DNA of 64,000 nt, taken from positions 322,501 to 386,500 of the forward strand of contig CAUYUJ010011459.1 of NCBI GenBank assembly GCA_963575745.1, in the 5' to 3' direction. The stretch comes from Prorocentrum cordatum. Lineage: Eukaryota > Sar > Dinophyceae > Prorocentrales > Prorocentraceae. This document shows, piece after piece, positions 1 to 11,246 of the stretch. Made by a program: the position numbers and the translations under genes. Each line of letters starts with the position of its first letter. Position 1 is the first letter of the stretch. The notes below the pieces were generated by a model, which saw only the letters and a program-made list of their open reading frames with translations, had not been told where the DNA came from and ran no database searches.

Positions 1-256
1 ACTAACATATGGATTTGCTGCAAGGCCGTCTTTCGTGACAGGTGGCGTGCAGGGAGGCATCTGGAGACGGCCATGCTCAAAGGTACTTGCCCCGTGGGGG
101 GAGGGCGCACGCTTCTGCCTCTTGTGCAACCCAATTCGTACTCGTGTCGTCTCTGCCAAAGCGAACAAGCTGATCTCGACGGGCTTTGCTGCCATTTGGT
201 TCAACAGCATCTTCCAGTCCATGTGGCGACACCCACCTCCGCTCGCGGTCGCGGGG

Positions 257-994
257 ATGGCGACGCAGGGGCAGGGCAGTGCAGATTTACCCCTGCCAGC
301 GTGGTTCAGAGACAAGAAGCGCCGCCTCGAGGCCGGCGCCGAGGACGATGCGAAAGAGGGCGAGAAGGACAAGGGCGCGAAGGAGGTCAGCACGGGCAAG
401 GGCGGCAAGGGCAGCGTCCAGGCCAAGCTCGTGACCCTCATGGCGCGCCTCCTCATCGCGCTCGAGCGGGACGTCGCAGAGCTGAAGTCGACGGTCTACG
501 AGTGCGCCGTCCTCCCAGCCGTCAACTCTCTCGTGGAGGCCAGCGTGCGCGCGGACAAGGAGTACAACAACACCAGCAAGGACATGAAGAAGGCTCAGAC
601 CCAGGGCGAGGCCCAGGATTGGAAGGGCCGAGGGAGTCCACACTTGCACATCTTCATGACGTTCATGATCGCAGCCGTCTCGCTGTTCACGGAGAAGAAG
701 GACGAAGAGATGAAGACGGTGGTGATCAAGGCCATGACGGACCTCAGGTCCGTCCCCTTGCCCGAGCTGGGGCTCATCGTCCGCGTCTTCCGCGTGCGCC
801 TCCACAAGATCCAGGATGGCGAGGAGCGCACGGGTCACTTCGAGTGGGCGATGGATGGCAGGTCCCCTGCGGGCCTCGCTCTTCACGAACTGATGGGCAG
901 AGTCATGACGAACCAGTCGGCGGAGAGGATGTCAGGCCCAGCCCCGCGGGGCCCACTGGCGCGGGAGATCATCAGCCTGGGCAACAAGAGCTGA
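257..994 (+). CDS. hypothetical charged protein, possible repeat-family ORF
   Basis: The frame stays open from before base 35 to the TGA at 992-994. I chose the ATG at 257 because codon choice becomes strongly G/C at third positions only after about base 290; upstream codons are mixed. The product is about 245 residues. It starts with a short motif containing PAWFRDKKRRLE, then a Lys/Glu/Gly-rich linker, then a helical region (KLVTLMARLLIALERDVAELKS onward), and ends with a segment containing APRGPLAREI. No catalytic motif, signal peptide or membrane segment is visible. Proteins of this general layout recur in dinoflagellate genomes, so it may belong to a dispersed retroelement-linked family; that is inference from memory of the family style. 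In another frame, bases 136-204 spell a possible C2H2 finger (C-x2-C-x12-H-x4-H), but codon use there is poor. The function is unknown. Confidence 0.6.
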   Translation: MATQGQGSADLPLPAWFRDKKRRLEAGAEDDAKEGEKDKGAKEVSTGKGGKGSVQAKLVTLMARLLIALERDVAELKSTVYECAVLPAVNSLVEASVRADKEYNNTSKDMKKAQTQGEAQDWKGRGSPHLHIFMTFMIAAVSLFTEKKDEEMKTVVIKAMTDLRSVPLPELGLIVRVFRVRLHKIQDGEERTGHFEWAMDGRSPAGLALHELMGRVMTNQSAERMSGPAPRGPLAREIISLGNKS

Positions 995-1701
995 GCCTCC
1001 CTGGCCTTCCCAGCCGCCAGGCCCTTCTCAGGAGTGAAAGGCTAGCAGAGTTGTTGCGCAGAGGCTCCGTCTCTGCCGAGGCGGTGCATCGCGCCACGCA
1101 GGTACATATTGCTACATATTCTCATGCTGCTCTTCCGTCCATCCCTGTGGCCACTCTCGCCCCTGCTCGTCCCGCTCGTCCCAGGTCCCGCCCACCCCAC
1201 TCTCAGAAGGGCCAGAAAGGTGGAGCGAAGGGCTCACGCCCTGCGGGCGGCGCCCTATAGGGGATATTGTGCCCCTGGGGTTGCCGCTTGGGCCCGTGCC
1301 CCAATCGGGGAGCGCGCGGCCTGTACGGTGCAGAAGTCGGCGGACTGCCGCCCCCTCAGAGCCCTCGGCGTCAAGGACACGTCCCAGCTGCAGGACTCCG
1401 CGAGCTTGTCTTGTCTTGTCTCCTCCACCCTCTCCTCCTCCTCCTCCTCCTCCTCCTCCTCCTCTTCCTCCTTCTCCTCCTCCTCCTCCTCCTCCTCCTC
1501 CTTCTCCTCCCCCTCCTCTTCTTCTTTGCGTAGGTCGGACAATGATCGGGCCCTCGTTTGAGCGCGGTGTCGCTCGGGACATCCCGACAGCGTGCCCAGT
1601 CTGCGCCGGCGCGCTGCGGAGGGCACCCGCGGTGCGCACCTAAGGCGCCAGGCACGGGCGAGTCCTGCCGTAGCGACGAGGAGCCTGGAGCAGGGCAAGC
1701 A
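995..1701. repeat. intergenic stretch with TCC microsatellite
   Basis: Bases 995-1419 hold no gene I can support. Bases about 1420-1532 are a TCC tract broken by a few TTC units, which creates poly-Ser, poly-Pro and poly-Leu frames on one strand and Glu/Gly/Arg frames on the other. The 8-bp sequence ggcaagca at 1694-1701 is repeated at 1930-1937 and flanks the element described next. Confidence 0.75.
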
Positions 1702-1929
1702 TTCAGAATAGTGAACAAGGTTGTCGAGATAGTCCCCTACAGGAGGAGTATTCAAACATAGTCCACAAGTCGTCAACAACAGAGTCCTCTACAGGAGGAA
1801 TATCAAAAAATGGTAAAACAGCAGTTCGGGGGCGATTTTTGGCAAGCATCGGTTGGCAATGTTTGAGTATCTTTTGAGTATCATTTTTTTCGTCCAAGGT
1901 CCGCATGCAGGGGGACACGACCGACCTAA
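1702..1929 (+). mobile_element. introner-like TIR element, copy 1
   Basis: The 3' end has the family signature (cagggggacacgaccgacctaa, slightly diverged, about 1907-1928). The 5' end carries the 'tcctctacaggaggaatat' motif at about 1783 and an extra partial copy of the same 5' end at about 1729-1766, so the left end is tandemly duplicated with a period near 55 bp. The element is bounded by the direct repeat ggcaagca at 1694-1701 and 1930-1937, which looks like a target-site duplication. The interior is A/T-rich against a GC-rich background. It encodes no protein. Confidence 0.7.
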
Positions 1930-1937
1930 GGCAAGCA

Positions 1938-2305
1938 CAAGGAACCCCCTCTCAAGGGCACCCAAAGTCTTCTCGTTTTGGCGGCCGCGGCCGCGAAACG
2001 TACTGAGCGCAGCGCCGCTCAGAAGAACACAGCAGCATGCTATCTGGGCAAGCTGTGTCGTGCAAGCACTGTGGCGCCACTCGCGCGCTATAGGGTACGC
2101 GGCGCAAGTTAAGCGGCGTAAGCTACGTGGTGCAATTGGTGTGGTGGAAGCTATGTGGTGCAAGCTCTTGAGTCCAAGCCCACATCGGCTCGCCCTCTCT
2201 TACAAGTGACTGGGAGGAAGCCAGCTCTTGCCCATGGACTGGCGTAAGGAGAAGTCGTTCCCGAAGCTGTCGAAACCTAGAGGACCTCCCTCCTTCTCCA
2301 GCCCC
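1938..2305. other. no gene seen
   Basis: About 370 bases without a supported gene. Bases 2098-2170 contain a loose short repeat of the form 'gtggtgcaagct' or 'gcggcgcaagtt'. Nothing else stands out. Confidence 0.5.
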
Positions 2306-2421
2306 CTCGCGTTCCTCCTCCTCGTTCTCCTCCCCCTCCTCCTCTTCCACCTCCTCGTTCTCCTCCCCTTCCTCCTCCTCCTCATCATCACCATCACCAT
2401 CACCATCACCAGTATCATCAT

Positions 2422-2452
<31 letters not shown>

Positions 2453-2512
2453 ATCATCATCATCATCATCAGCATCAGTATCAACATCAGCATCAGCATC
2501 AGCGTTATCCTC
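2306..2512. repeat. compound TCC then ATC/CAG microsatellite
   Basis: A TCC-rich tract (about 2306-2385) passes directly into ATC/ACC and CAG/CAT trinucleotides (about 2386-2512). The Asp-rich and Ile/Ser-rich frames here are simple-sequence artefacts. Confidence 0.85.
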
Positions 2513-2770
2513 CTCTCCCTTTCCTCCTCCAGCCTTTCTCTCCCGGGCCCTTGGGGCGCCGTCTTCTCCCGCCCCCGCGAGCAGAGCTTGAGCGCGGACG
2601 CCAGGAGCCGGGACTCGCTGGCCCAGCGGGCAGGGCTGCCACGCGCTCAGCCCGCGGCGTTGCGCAATCGCCGGCCGCCCCGCGACGGCCACGGACGATC
2701 GCTGGTTGCCAGGCGCGTGCCGAGAGCCTTCGATCGGGACGATCGAAGTGGGTACGTCGGCGGCGATCGA

Positions 2771-2940
2771 GGGGGGGAATTGCGAAGGAGAAGGCCTTCT
2801 CGGAAGGCGGCGGGACTTCTCAGAAGCCCTCGCGCCTTATGAGAAGCTTTCTGTGTCGTCAGGACAGCTTCGAAACTTCTCAGGAGGCCGTGGGACTTCC
2901 GAGCCTTCTGAGAAGGTCCGCCCCTTCTCACTTCCCCCCC
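2771..2940. mobile_element. palindromic MITE-like element, family A, copy 1
   Basis: The ends are G-run plus 'gaattgcgaaggagaagg' on the left and 'ccccttctcacttcc' plus a C-run on the right, which are imperfect reverse complements. The interior is rich in 'ccttctcagaagg'-type palindromes. A second copy at 19034-19201 has the same ends and the same internal order (a cttctcaggaggccgtg block followed by ccgagccttctga). There is no coding capacity. No clear flanking duplication was found. Confidence 0.6.
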
Positions 2941-3493
2941 TCACCCGCCGTCAACTGCGGAAATAACGGGCACAGAGACCGACAGCAGTTCCTGATCATT
3001 TTGAGCAGGACTCGCTGTCCGTGTCGCTGGAGGACGTTGTCCATTCGAGACAGAAGGCCGCGGTCAGTTTGGGACTCCTGGTTTGGGAACCGTGCCCATT
3101 TCTTCCGTGCCCATTTCGGGCGTCCAGGCGTGCGACGCGCGGGGGGGGCGTCCAAGAGGCGGGGGTCCGAGAGGGTGGATGTTATGGAGGGGGCCACGAT
3201 CTCTCTCCAGATGTCGTGCCACTGGCATCGTGGCCACACTGCTGTCTCGTACCTCTCTCTGGCGTCCAAAGCCGGGGGCAGCGCGAGGGGAGGCAGCAGC
3301 AGAGCTCGGGCGCCCCCTCTGGGAGGCGCCAGGGGACTCGAGAGGGGCGCGGGCCCCGAGGGGGGGCGGGGGTCCGTCGCGGTCTGCTGGGCGTCCCTGT
3401 GGACCCCCTCGACGGGGCCCAGGGCCGTCCAACGAACGCGGGATGGAGAGCTGGTCTGGGGGGGGGGGGGCCCGGGGGTGCATCGGGAGCCTC
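2941..3493. repeat. non-genic stretch with dispersed repeat near its start
   Basis: Bases about 2955-3062 are one copy of a dispersed repeat (motifs gacagcagttcctgatca, ggactcgctgtccgtgtcgc, gacgttgtcca) that recurs at about 39905-40015 and, on the other strand, at about 61366-61480. The rest is GC-rich with G-runs and no supported gene. Confidence 0.5.
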
Positions 3494-3698
3494 GAGACGG
3501 GGGTCATTGCAGGCAGGGGTCAGCCAGGGCGCCGGATCTTACAGGATCCTGCAGGGCCAGGGTCGCACTGACCCGGGCCTGGGTGCAGGATCCTGCAGGA
3601 TCCTTCGCATGGACCCGGGCTTGGGTGCAGGAGCTTGCAGGATTCTGCCAGGCCCGACTGACCCAGGTCTGGATTGACCAGGGTCAGCAGATCCCCGA
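3494..3698. repeat. dispersed 'gggtcagccagg' repeat, copy 1
   Basis: It starts 'gagacgggggtcattgcagg' and ends 'gattgaccagggtcagcag', with several 'ggatcctgcaggatcc' palindromes inside. The same start and end occur at 9937-10171, where the middle differs. No coding function. Confidence 0.6.
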
Positions 3699-3894
3699 GT
3701 GAGGGACGCGTTCCCCCACGGACCCGTCCTGCCACATCCAGGGGAGGGAATCGCAACCAATGCCGTTGCCGCTGCCCTCTCTGTCTTGCCTTGCGGGCCT
3801 CCTGGGGGGGGCGGGGGCCCTCATCGCCACAGCTGGATTCGCCCCGGAATCTGGGTCAGAGCCCACCCTTGGAGAGGTCCGTGGAGCATGTTAC

Positions 3895-4052
3895 ACTTCA
3901 GTCGGGCGTGTTCCTCTACACGAGGAATAATCAAAAATGGTAAAAAAATAGTCAGGGGATGTTTGGGGGGGCAGTTCTTGATTCTTTAACTTTGTTTGGA
4001 TTATGCTTTATGTTTCCTCCAACATCCGCCTTTGGGGGACGTGCCCGACCAA
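3895..4052 (+). mobile_element. introner-like TIR element, copy 2
   Basis: The left end reads gtcgggcgtgttcctctaca and the right end tttgggggacgtgcccgacc, which are imperfect inverted repeats. It is flanked by the 7-bp direct repeat atgttac at 3888-3894 and 4053-4059, consistent with target-site duplication. The interior is A/T-rich with the family motif 'ggaataatcaaaaatgg' next to the left end. It is non-coding. Confidence 0.75.
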
Positions 4053-4059
4053 ATGTTAC

Positions 4060-5764
4060 TCATCGGTTTGTTATTCCATTTAGGGGCCAACGCGGGATCG
4101 GGCAGCAGAGGGCGAGCGGCGATGGAAGACGCGGAGGACGAGCTACGTGGGGATGCCCGAAGTTGGGTGGCCCAGCTTCCCTTTCAACACACGTGGTGCG
4201 CACATGCCTCGGGCCACGATGCGCACCCCCTTTTTTCCTGGGCGCCCCTCTTCGGAGCAGCCGAAGGTCGGGGACAGAGGAGACGATCGAAGGGAGTAGT
4301 CAGGCGCCGCGCGAGGGCAGGGGTCAGTCGGGGAGGGAGCCAGCCGAAGGAAGCTTGCATCTCGCGAGGGCATCCGATGGGAAGGCGAGCGGCAACCCCT
4401 TCAATGCAAGCACTGGTGGGTGAATCATCCTCAAAGACGTTGGGGCCGATACGGGACAAATAGAGGGCTCTCGGAGCAGATTGCCAATACGCAAGAAAGC
4501 AATTCGAGTTGACCAGCAGATGAGCGAGCATTGCGTTAAGGGCGACGGCTAACAGTAGGTCAACTTTATCGCAAGAGGAAGCCAGAAGCCACGAGAGTGT
4601 GAGCATACTACCGAGGCGCGCATGTTTGTTGTTCTAGCGACGAGACTACTTACAGGATTGCGGCGTGCAACATCGTAATTCTATCTTTGTGAAAACGCAC
4701 AGTGTGAGTTCGCCCGGCATGTTCTCCGCTACCGACCAGGAAAGAAGAGGAAGAGGAGGATGTTTTGGAGCAGAGGGAGAGAGAGAGACAGAAGGGAACA
4801 TATGAGGAGGGAGAGCAGCAGCAACAGCAGCAGGAGTAGGAGAAGCAGGATCATAGGATCAGGATCAGGAGCAGCAGGAGGAGGAGCGCGATCAGCCATG
4901 GAAGACTGCCAGCGTTGCCGATGGCTGACTGATGGTTGGTTGATTGGGGCCAATCGCAAATGGCATGAATCGCCCTGCTCGGTGGTGCGGCTAGCTTGTT
5001 CTACCCTTTAGGATCCAGAGCCGGGTGGAACTGCGTATGGTTACCATGTTCTTCATTGATCCCCCCGCGGAGGCGCATCGGATCTGAACCCTGAGAGCAA
5101 GGGCGTGCTCGTGATTGCGCGGATAATGATCACTGGATGATCAAGACTTTGCAGTGATTGTACTTTGCGAGCGGTCAGCGATAATGGGCAGTCTGCATCC
5201 ATCAGCGAGATCTAGGATCCCGTGAATAGGTGGGGAGATCGGCCGCAGTCTGTTGCGAGCATCGACAGCTATTGGGCTTGCTTTGTGTTTATTGATTGTA
5301 CTGTGCTGGGCCGCATACGCTCTGATGATATCCTTGTGTTGGCATGGATACGTACCCGTACGTGTCAACCCCGTTCGCAGTTGGTATGTTGCTACTAGTC
5401 GGCAAGCTCCAGCTCAGCACTGATTATTAGCATGGTCAAATCGTCGCGCCAGGTAGCAGACATTTGCATCATTGTGAAGTGCATACTCGTTGCTTAGACC
5501 TTGATCTAACATTCGGACGCTCGCACATGGAGCGCTTTATCAGATCCAATAGGTGGTGATCTTCGATCCCCGAGGTGGGTTGGATCAGATCTGTGCTGTC
5601 ATGCACCGATGGCCTGTGCGTCACTTCTGGGAAGGATTGGAAGTAGATCGCAGATTGGATGAGGACGATCCAGTCCAAGCTTTGTCAGTTCAGGTTATCG
5701 ATCGAATCACGGGGCAGAGTGACGTTCGAAGTGTATGGCCAGGTGCATGAGCAGGAGGTTACAC
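4060..5764. other. no gene seen
   Basis: About 1.7 kb of lower-complexity, less GC-rich DNA. Short purine-rich and AGC-repeat tracts lie at about 4740-4890. Open frames are short and have no biased codon use. I see no RNA gene or recognisable element. Confidence 0.5.
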
Positions 5765-6065
5765 GTCATGAACTTCCACCCTCCCCGTTCTCCTTCCCCC
5801 TTGGTATGCTTCCTCGCCCCCCTCCTACTCCGCTTCCTTTCCTCTTCCCTCCCGAACCGTCCTTCTCTTCGCCCCTCCTCATGCCGTCTCCGTCGTCCCC
5901 CCTTTTTTCGCCCCTCCTTCCTCCTCCCATCATCCCTCTCGCCATTTCCCTTGTTCTTCCGCCATCCTCTCTTCCTGTCCCTTTCCCGCACTCCTCTGCC
6001 TCCTTTTCGCCCCTCCCCTTCCCCTCTCCTCACTCCTCTCATCTCTCGTCCGTTCCTCCCTCCAT
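5765..6065. repeat. pyrimidine-rich low-complexity tract
   Basis: About 300 bases of C/T-rich sequence (ctcc, cttcc, ccttt) on the + strand. The Arg/Lys/Glu-rich and Pro/Ser-rich frames here are artefacts of the composition. Confidence 0.75.
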
Positions 6066-8027
6066 GGCGGGGAGATTTTCGGCGGGGTACGCATGGCGAG
6101 GGGGAAGCATGGCATGTGGCGGGTTTGGGCGAGGGGGGGGCCTTCCCCTTCCGTTCTCCTCCCTCATCCATTCGACTCGTGCAGAGTGCGACAGGCCGAT
6201 CTGCGCGGGGCGAAGAGGGCTCTGCAATCGCCGCGCCGCTAACCCTGGCCTCCAATCCTTGACGCCGCCGATCCCCCGCGAGTGATGGTCAATGCGCGGT
6301 CGGCCAAGCAGGCACCAGCGGCGTGGCCTCCCAGGGTCCATTTCGATCCGATCGAATAGATCAGACGTCGACTTTGGCCGGCCCGATCCGATCCGAATCA
6401 GCTCACCCGCGGGGGCGCAAAGGGAATCGCGTTTCGCGCGCGCCGCGGCCTGGGACAGAGGGCGCGAGGGCGCGCAGGTGCTCGCGCGTTGCGGGGCGCG
6501 TGGGCGCAGAGTTGGGGCCTCCCAGGAGCCCGATGCTCCGACGATCCCGTGTGGCCCGGTGTCTGCACGGCTCTGTCTCGGGGAGGAGAAGGTCATTACC
6601 CATGCCGCTGCCCTTTCCCTTCGCTTTCGCCTGTTTGGGGCCTCGTGGGAGGCCCTCGTCGCCACCGGCGGATTGGCCTCGAGGTGCTGGCCAGAAGGCA
6701 CCCCAGGAGAGGTCTGGGGAGCAGCGACAGCTGTGTCCTTTTGGTTCTTCCAGAATGTTGAGCCAGAGCCGCAATTTGAGTCATGGGAGTTGCCCCAGAC
6801 AGTACCTTTTGGTTCTTCCCACTGTTGAGCCAGAGCCGCAATTTGAGTCATGGGATCTGCCCCGGAGCAATGGATGAGGGCCTGGTGTGCCCATGTGCCC
6901 TCCTCCGCTGACGCGCACGAGAAAAGTGGCTGCTGCGCAGTGGGGGGATAGTTCGGAGCGAAAGTGGAGAGTGCATGCGGGCCTCAAGAATGTACACCGC
7001 CACCACGTCGATTCCTCCTCCCTCCTCCACCCTCATCTTCCTCTTCTATTTCCTGGGAGGGGGAGGGGATGACGGAGGTGGTGGTGTTGTATCCCCTTTG
7101 AGCCCCGTAGCGCAAGACAAGTTTGGAGAAATGGCCCCCTGTGTCACACATATTCGCTCGACTCCGTTCGAATCGTTTCCCAGTGCCGGGTCGAGATCCG
7201 GCGAGAGCATATTAGGTAAGAGCATATCGAGTCGTCGATTTGTGTTACGTCCATGGCGCAGTAAGTTTTCATCCTTACAAATGCCGTGAATCGCGTCAAA
7301 AGGAAAGACGACGCAGCATTGGGGAAGTCGGGAGCGGAGAAACGTTGGAGGGAGAGCAGGCGGAGCTCCAGTCGCCTTGCCCCCTAGGCGCGCGCTGAAG
7401 CGAGGCCAACGGAACTGCGCTGCCTGCACCGTCTCCGGCCACGAGTCTCGGGCCGGACGAAAGAGGGGGATTGGGAAAGGGGGGGTTACGAAATCTGCTG
7501 CATGCAGCTAGTTTCGGCCCCACCCAGGGGCCAAGTCATCGATACATAGCTGCCTCTGGCGCCGGGAGGCGACAGGAAAATCAGCTACGTGAGCTGATTC
7601 TCAAACCCCCCCTTTGCTATCCCCCCCATTCGCCCGGCCCGAGAGCCTGAAAGCACCTGACAACATCGGACGCACGATTCGAAACCGGCGCCCTCGCTTG
7701 GGGCATCCTCGCACAGTCGGCCCCAGGGGGGGGAGGGGGGGCAAGATTGTTTCCCGCACTGCGTCTGGCGAATCTGATGGAATCTGGCACGGAAGCCAGA
7801 AGCGGCGCCGTCGCTCGGAACATAATTGCAGCATCGGCCCCTGGGGAGGAGCCGGCGGCGTCACGGAAAAGCGCCCTCCCCATCTCCGTACACAGACATT
7901 CCCGATCAACCGCAGAGAGTGTTGCCGGCAAATGTTACCCAGGAGTTGGTGGCATCTCGAGCTTACCGTCCCAGGACCAGTATATTTAGTCCCCCGCAGT
8001 TGCGAATAAGAGAGAGGGGTGCCCATC
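6066..8027. repeat. non-genic stretch with a 67-bp tandem duplication
   Basis: No supported gene. Bases 6737-6869 contain two adjacent copies of a 67-bp unit that starts 'ccttttggttcttcc' and includes 'gagccagagccgcaatttga'. The rest shows G-runs and scattered palindromes but nothing I can name. Confidence 0.6.
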
Positions 8028-8186
8028 TCCTGTGTCCATCTCAGTGCCCATCCCCAGTGCCCATCTCCAGTGTCCATCCCCAGTGTTCATCCTCAGTGTC
8101 CATCCCCAGTGTTCATCCCAATGTCCATCCCCAGTGTCCATCCCCAGTTTCCATCCCCAGTTTCCATCCCCAGTTTCCATCCCTGA
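8028..8186. repeat. minisatellite, 15-16 bp unit
   Basis: About ten copies of 'gtgtccatccccagt' and close variants (gtttccatccccagt, gtgttcatcctcagt). Confidence 0.85.
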
Positions 8187-8782
8187 GGCGAACCCTCCAG
8201 AATTGCCAACGCACGCCCGGATGTTATAATCTGTTCGCGTAGTCTGCTCGCGCGTGTGAGTGCGAGGCGCGAGGGCCCCATAGTCAGAGCATGGTGCACA
8301 TTCCGAGAGTCTGTGGCTGTGGGAGCAGTTGGACTTTTCTCTGCTCGTGGTTGTCGCACGCCTTTCCCCAAACAACAACCAATAGTTTCTTGATCGCAGC
8401 ATCCCAGGCCGAACGGTTAATCACGCTCCCCGTGATCATCCTCATCAGTATTTGTTTAGCCGTCGTCGGTGTCCTCCTCTTCCTCGCTCGTTCTCTGAGC
8501 TACGTCCATCAGTGCTAGTAGCGTCTCTCACCTGACAGTGTGATTGCGTTTGCCCGCCTGTCTCGCATACATGTATCGTAGGTTTCCCACAAGAGTTACA
8601 TGTAATTATATGTTTGCTCCCAATCATCGTGTGTTGTTGGTTCTCGTTTTGAATCCACAGCGCCCTGCATCGCCTCAACTCCTGGCTCCGCCTTCCTCAC
8701 GCGATTTCTGCAGCCCACGTCTCCCGCTTCCCCCCCCCCTTCCCATTGCCTCGATATCCGGATGTTCATTTCGGCAAAGCCC
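8187..8782. other. no gene seen
   Basis: About 600 bases of mixed composition. No frame with coding-like bias and no repeat recognised. Confidence 0.45.
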
Positions 8783-9560
8783 TCACGCCTCGTGGCTCCA
8801 TGGGTGGCTCCACCTACGAGACTCGAGCCTGCGGTCTCGTTGGGCACGACCGCACGGCGTCCCCGCCCCCATTCCGGCACAGTGGGCACGACCGCATGGC
8901 GTCCCCACGCGCGTTTCGGCACACCATTCACGCGGACCGTGCCTCACAGGGAGCTCCACGTCCAACCTCAGTGGGTGCGCCCACGTTGCGCGCTTGCAGT
9001 TGCTAAGTGCTGGGTCTCTCGCCAGGATAATGTCCAGATGGTTTCCGAGACTTCTATGGATTTTGGTCATCGTTTTTTCTCCGCAACGCCGCGCGAATGC
9101 CTTCTCTTCTGTCTCATCCTCTCATCCTTCCTCCTTCTCCTCCTCCTCCTCCTCTTCCTGCTCCTCCCTCCTCCTCCTGCCCTGGCCCATGTCGGTACAG
9201 CCCTCACATGTTTTGTACCCCCCTATGGAAATCCACCTACGGCCCCAGCGGGCCGCGCCCACATGGGGTGACCCCCGCCTAGTTCTGCACACCCCTCACA
9301 CGGATCGTGCCCCAAGGGGATGTCCGCTTGAGGTTCCTTTGGGCGTGCCCGCATGGCCCCCGCCCATTTCGGCACACCCCTCACAAGGACCAGGTCACAC
9401 AGGGAGCTACCCCTAAGGCTGAGGCCCAGTAGGCGTGCCCGCATGATTTCTCCCCCGCCCATTTCTGCACACGTTTCGCACGGATCATGTCCCACATGGT
9501 GTTACGCACACCCGCGGGCCCAGCGGGCGGGTTCGCGTCACGTCTTCTTGCTCATTTTTT
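8783..9560 (-). repeat. 88-bp satellite family, degenerate minus-orientation array
   Basis: Diverged units carry 'ttcggcacacc' followed by 'cacgcggaccgtg' and 'agggagctcc', the reverse complement of the core seen at 30-34 kb. Spacing is about 75-95 bases. A TCC tract interrupts the array at about 9109-9180. Isolated, more decayed units continue to about 9800, and one more lies near 19947-20000. Confidence 0.6.
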
Positions 9561-9936
9561 GGCACTTTTCGCGCGGATCTTGCCACAAAGGGGGTTCCAC
9601 CTACGGAGGAGGAGGAGGAGGAGGAGGAGGAGGACGACGAGGACGACGAGGAGGCGCGAGTGAGGGCGTTCGCATGCCGATGTCGGCGCACTCTCCGCGC
9701 GGATCGCGCGCCATATGGGGAGCTTGGACGTGCGGCCTCAGGTGGGCGCGTGCGCGCGTGGGCATCTTCGCCCCAGTCGGCACCCTTCTCGCACGGACCG
9801 TGCCGTTTAACAGGAGTTCGGCGCGCTTCTGCGCATCTGCTCGCTGTCCCCCCACTATCCGCACATCAGAGCAAGAGAAGGTACACGTACCGCTGCCCGT
9901 CCCTCGTTTTCCCTTTTCTCGGGCCTTGGGGCTCAA
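9561..9936. repeat. GGA/CGA microsatellite and degenerate satellite unit
   Basis: Bases 9604-9655 are a GGA tract turning into CGA repeats. The remainder includes one degenerate 88-bp-family unit (about 9690-9800) and no gene. Confidence 0.55.
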
Positions 9937-10171
9937 GAGACGGGGGTCAATGCAAACGGGGGTCAGCCAGGGCACCGGATCCTGCAGGATCCTGCGAAGA
10001 CTACCCCTGGCTGACCCGGGTTAGCGAGCCGCTCGTGGCCGCGAGGCGGCCGCGCATATTGGTTGACCCGGGTTTGCGAAGACCTGCGTTGCAGCTTCTT
10101 TTTTGCTGTATTGCAGTTTTTCAGTCTCCTGCTGACCCGGATCTGGATTGACCCGGGTCAGAAGATCCCCG
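9937..10171. repeat. dispersed 'gggtcagccagg' repeat, copy 2
   Basis: It shares both ends with 3494-3698: a 'gagacgggggtcaatgca' start and an end with 'gattgacccgggtcag'. Internal 'tgacccgggt' palindromes are repeated three times. Confidence 0.6.
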
Positions 10172-10329
10172 ATTTCCCCCCAGTGCACGAGTAGGAGGCC
10201 ACGCTCTGCGCCACACGCAGCTGCATGCGGTTGGCGCTGACCGCCATGCATGATAACTCGGTCGAGTGAGCGATCCCACCATCTCGTCTTCGGGGGCTAC
10301 CAGATCTTTCAACGTTCGTCCCGTGTCCG

Positions 10330-10680
10330 CCCACGCTCATCCTTTTCCTCCTCCCCGCTCCCTTTCCCTTCCCCATCGTGTTCCTCCTCCGCCGCCTCCC
10401 CGTCTCCACGCCCGTCTCCCCCTCCACCTGTCTCCACGTCTCTCTTCCTCCTCTGCCTCTTCCCTCTCGGACTCCTCTCTCGCTATGTTTCTCTTTCGCT
10501 TCATGTTGTCGCTCTCTCTCTCTCTCTCTTTCTCTCTTTCTCTCTTCTCTCCTCCTCTCTCTCTCTCTCTTCCTCCCCGGCAGTCCTCCCCCCAATCCGT
10601 ATCCCCCCCGTCTCCCCCAACTCTTCCCTCCTATCCATTCTATCCCCTCCGCTCATCTCTCCCATCGTTCCCCCTAGCTC
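10330..10680. repeat. pyrimidine-rich tract with CT dinucleotides
   Basis: C/T-rich sequence including a (TC)n run at about 10512-10540. Ser/Leu/Pro and Arg/Glu frames are artefacts. Confidence 0.75.
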
Positions 10681-11246
10681 CCGCTTCGACACTGGCCCCG
10701 TTTGGAGCAGGACCGCGACAGAGCCCAGAACACTCCACGGAGACCCTGGCGCCCCGGGAGGGTGGGGTGAGGCCGACGAGGCCAGATGGCAGTTGGCAGC
10801 TGGGCTCGCTCTCTTGATCGGCGGTCCCCTTCTGTTCCCGATGCTGGTGTTCCCTCTTCCGTCCCCCCGCGTTCTGCTGCTTTCCTTCTCGTGCTCCTCC
10901 CTCCCTCCTCTTCGCTCACTCCTCCTCATACTCCCGTCCCCATATCAGGAGCTATGTATTCTTGGGGGCACGGCTACAAACAGTGCGCCGCCAAAATGAA
11001 TCAGTTTGGGGAGGGGGGGTGCATTGGTCATCTTTCGCGGGATGTCTCCGGCCAAACCGACGGAACCGCCATTTGTGGTAAAGTTCGAAACGTATTTTGG
11101 AAAAAGGGGTGCCGTATGTAATTTTTCGGACCCCCTTCCGGGAGTGGTTGAGTCTTTGCCTCATTTTGGAAATCCAAAACCGTTATGTTTTTGGGGCGCG
11201 TTTCCGGGCCCATTGTTAGCAGCCGTGCCCTTGGGAATATCATTTG
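10681..11246. other. no gene seen
   Basis: About 560 bases, C/T-rich at first and more A/T-rich from 10950. No supported gene or element. Confidence 0.45.

Noticed and set aside
287-886. 199-residue minus-strand frame opposite the first ORF
   Set aside because: It is the shadow of the 257-994 coding frame, whose third-position bias is far stronger.
1112-1779. Gly-rich, Glu-rich and Arg-rich frames over the TCC tract
   Set aside because: Simple-sequence artefacts.
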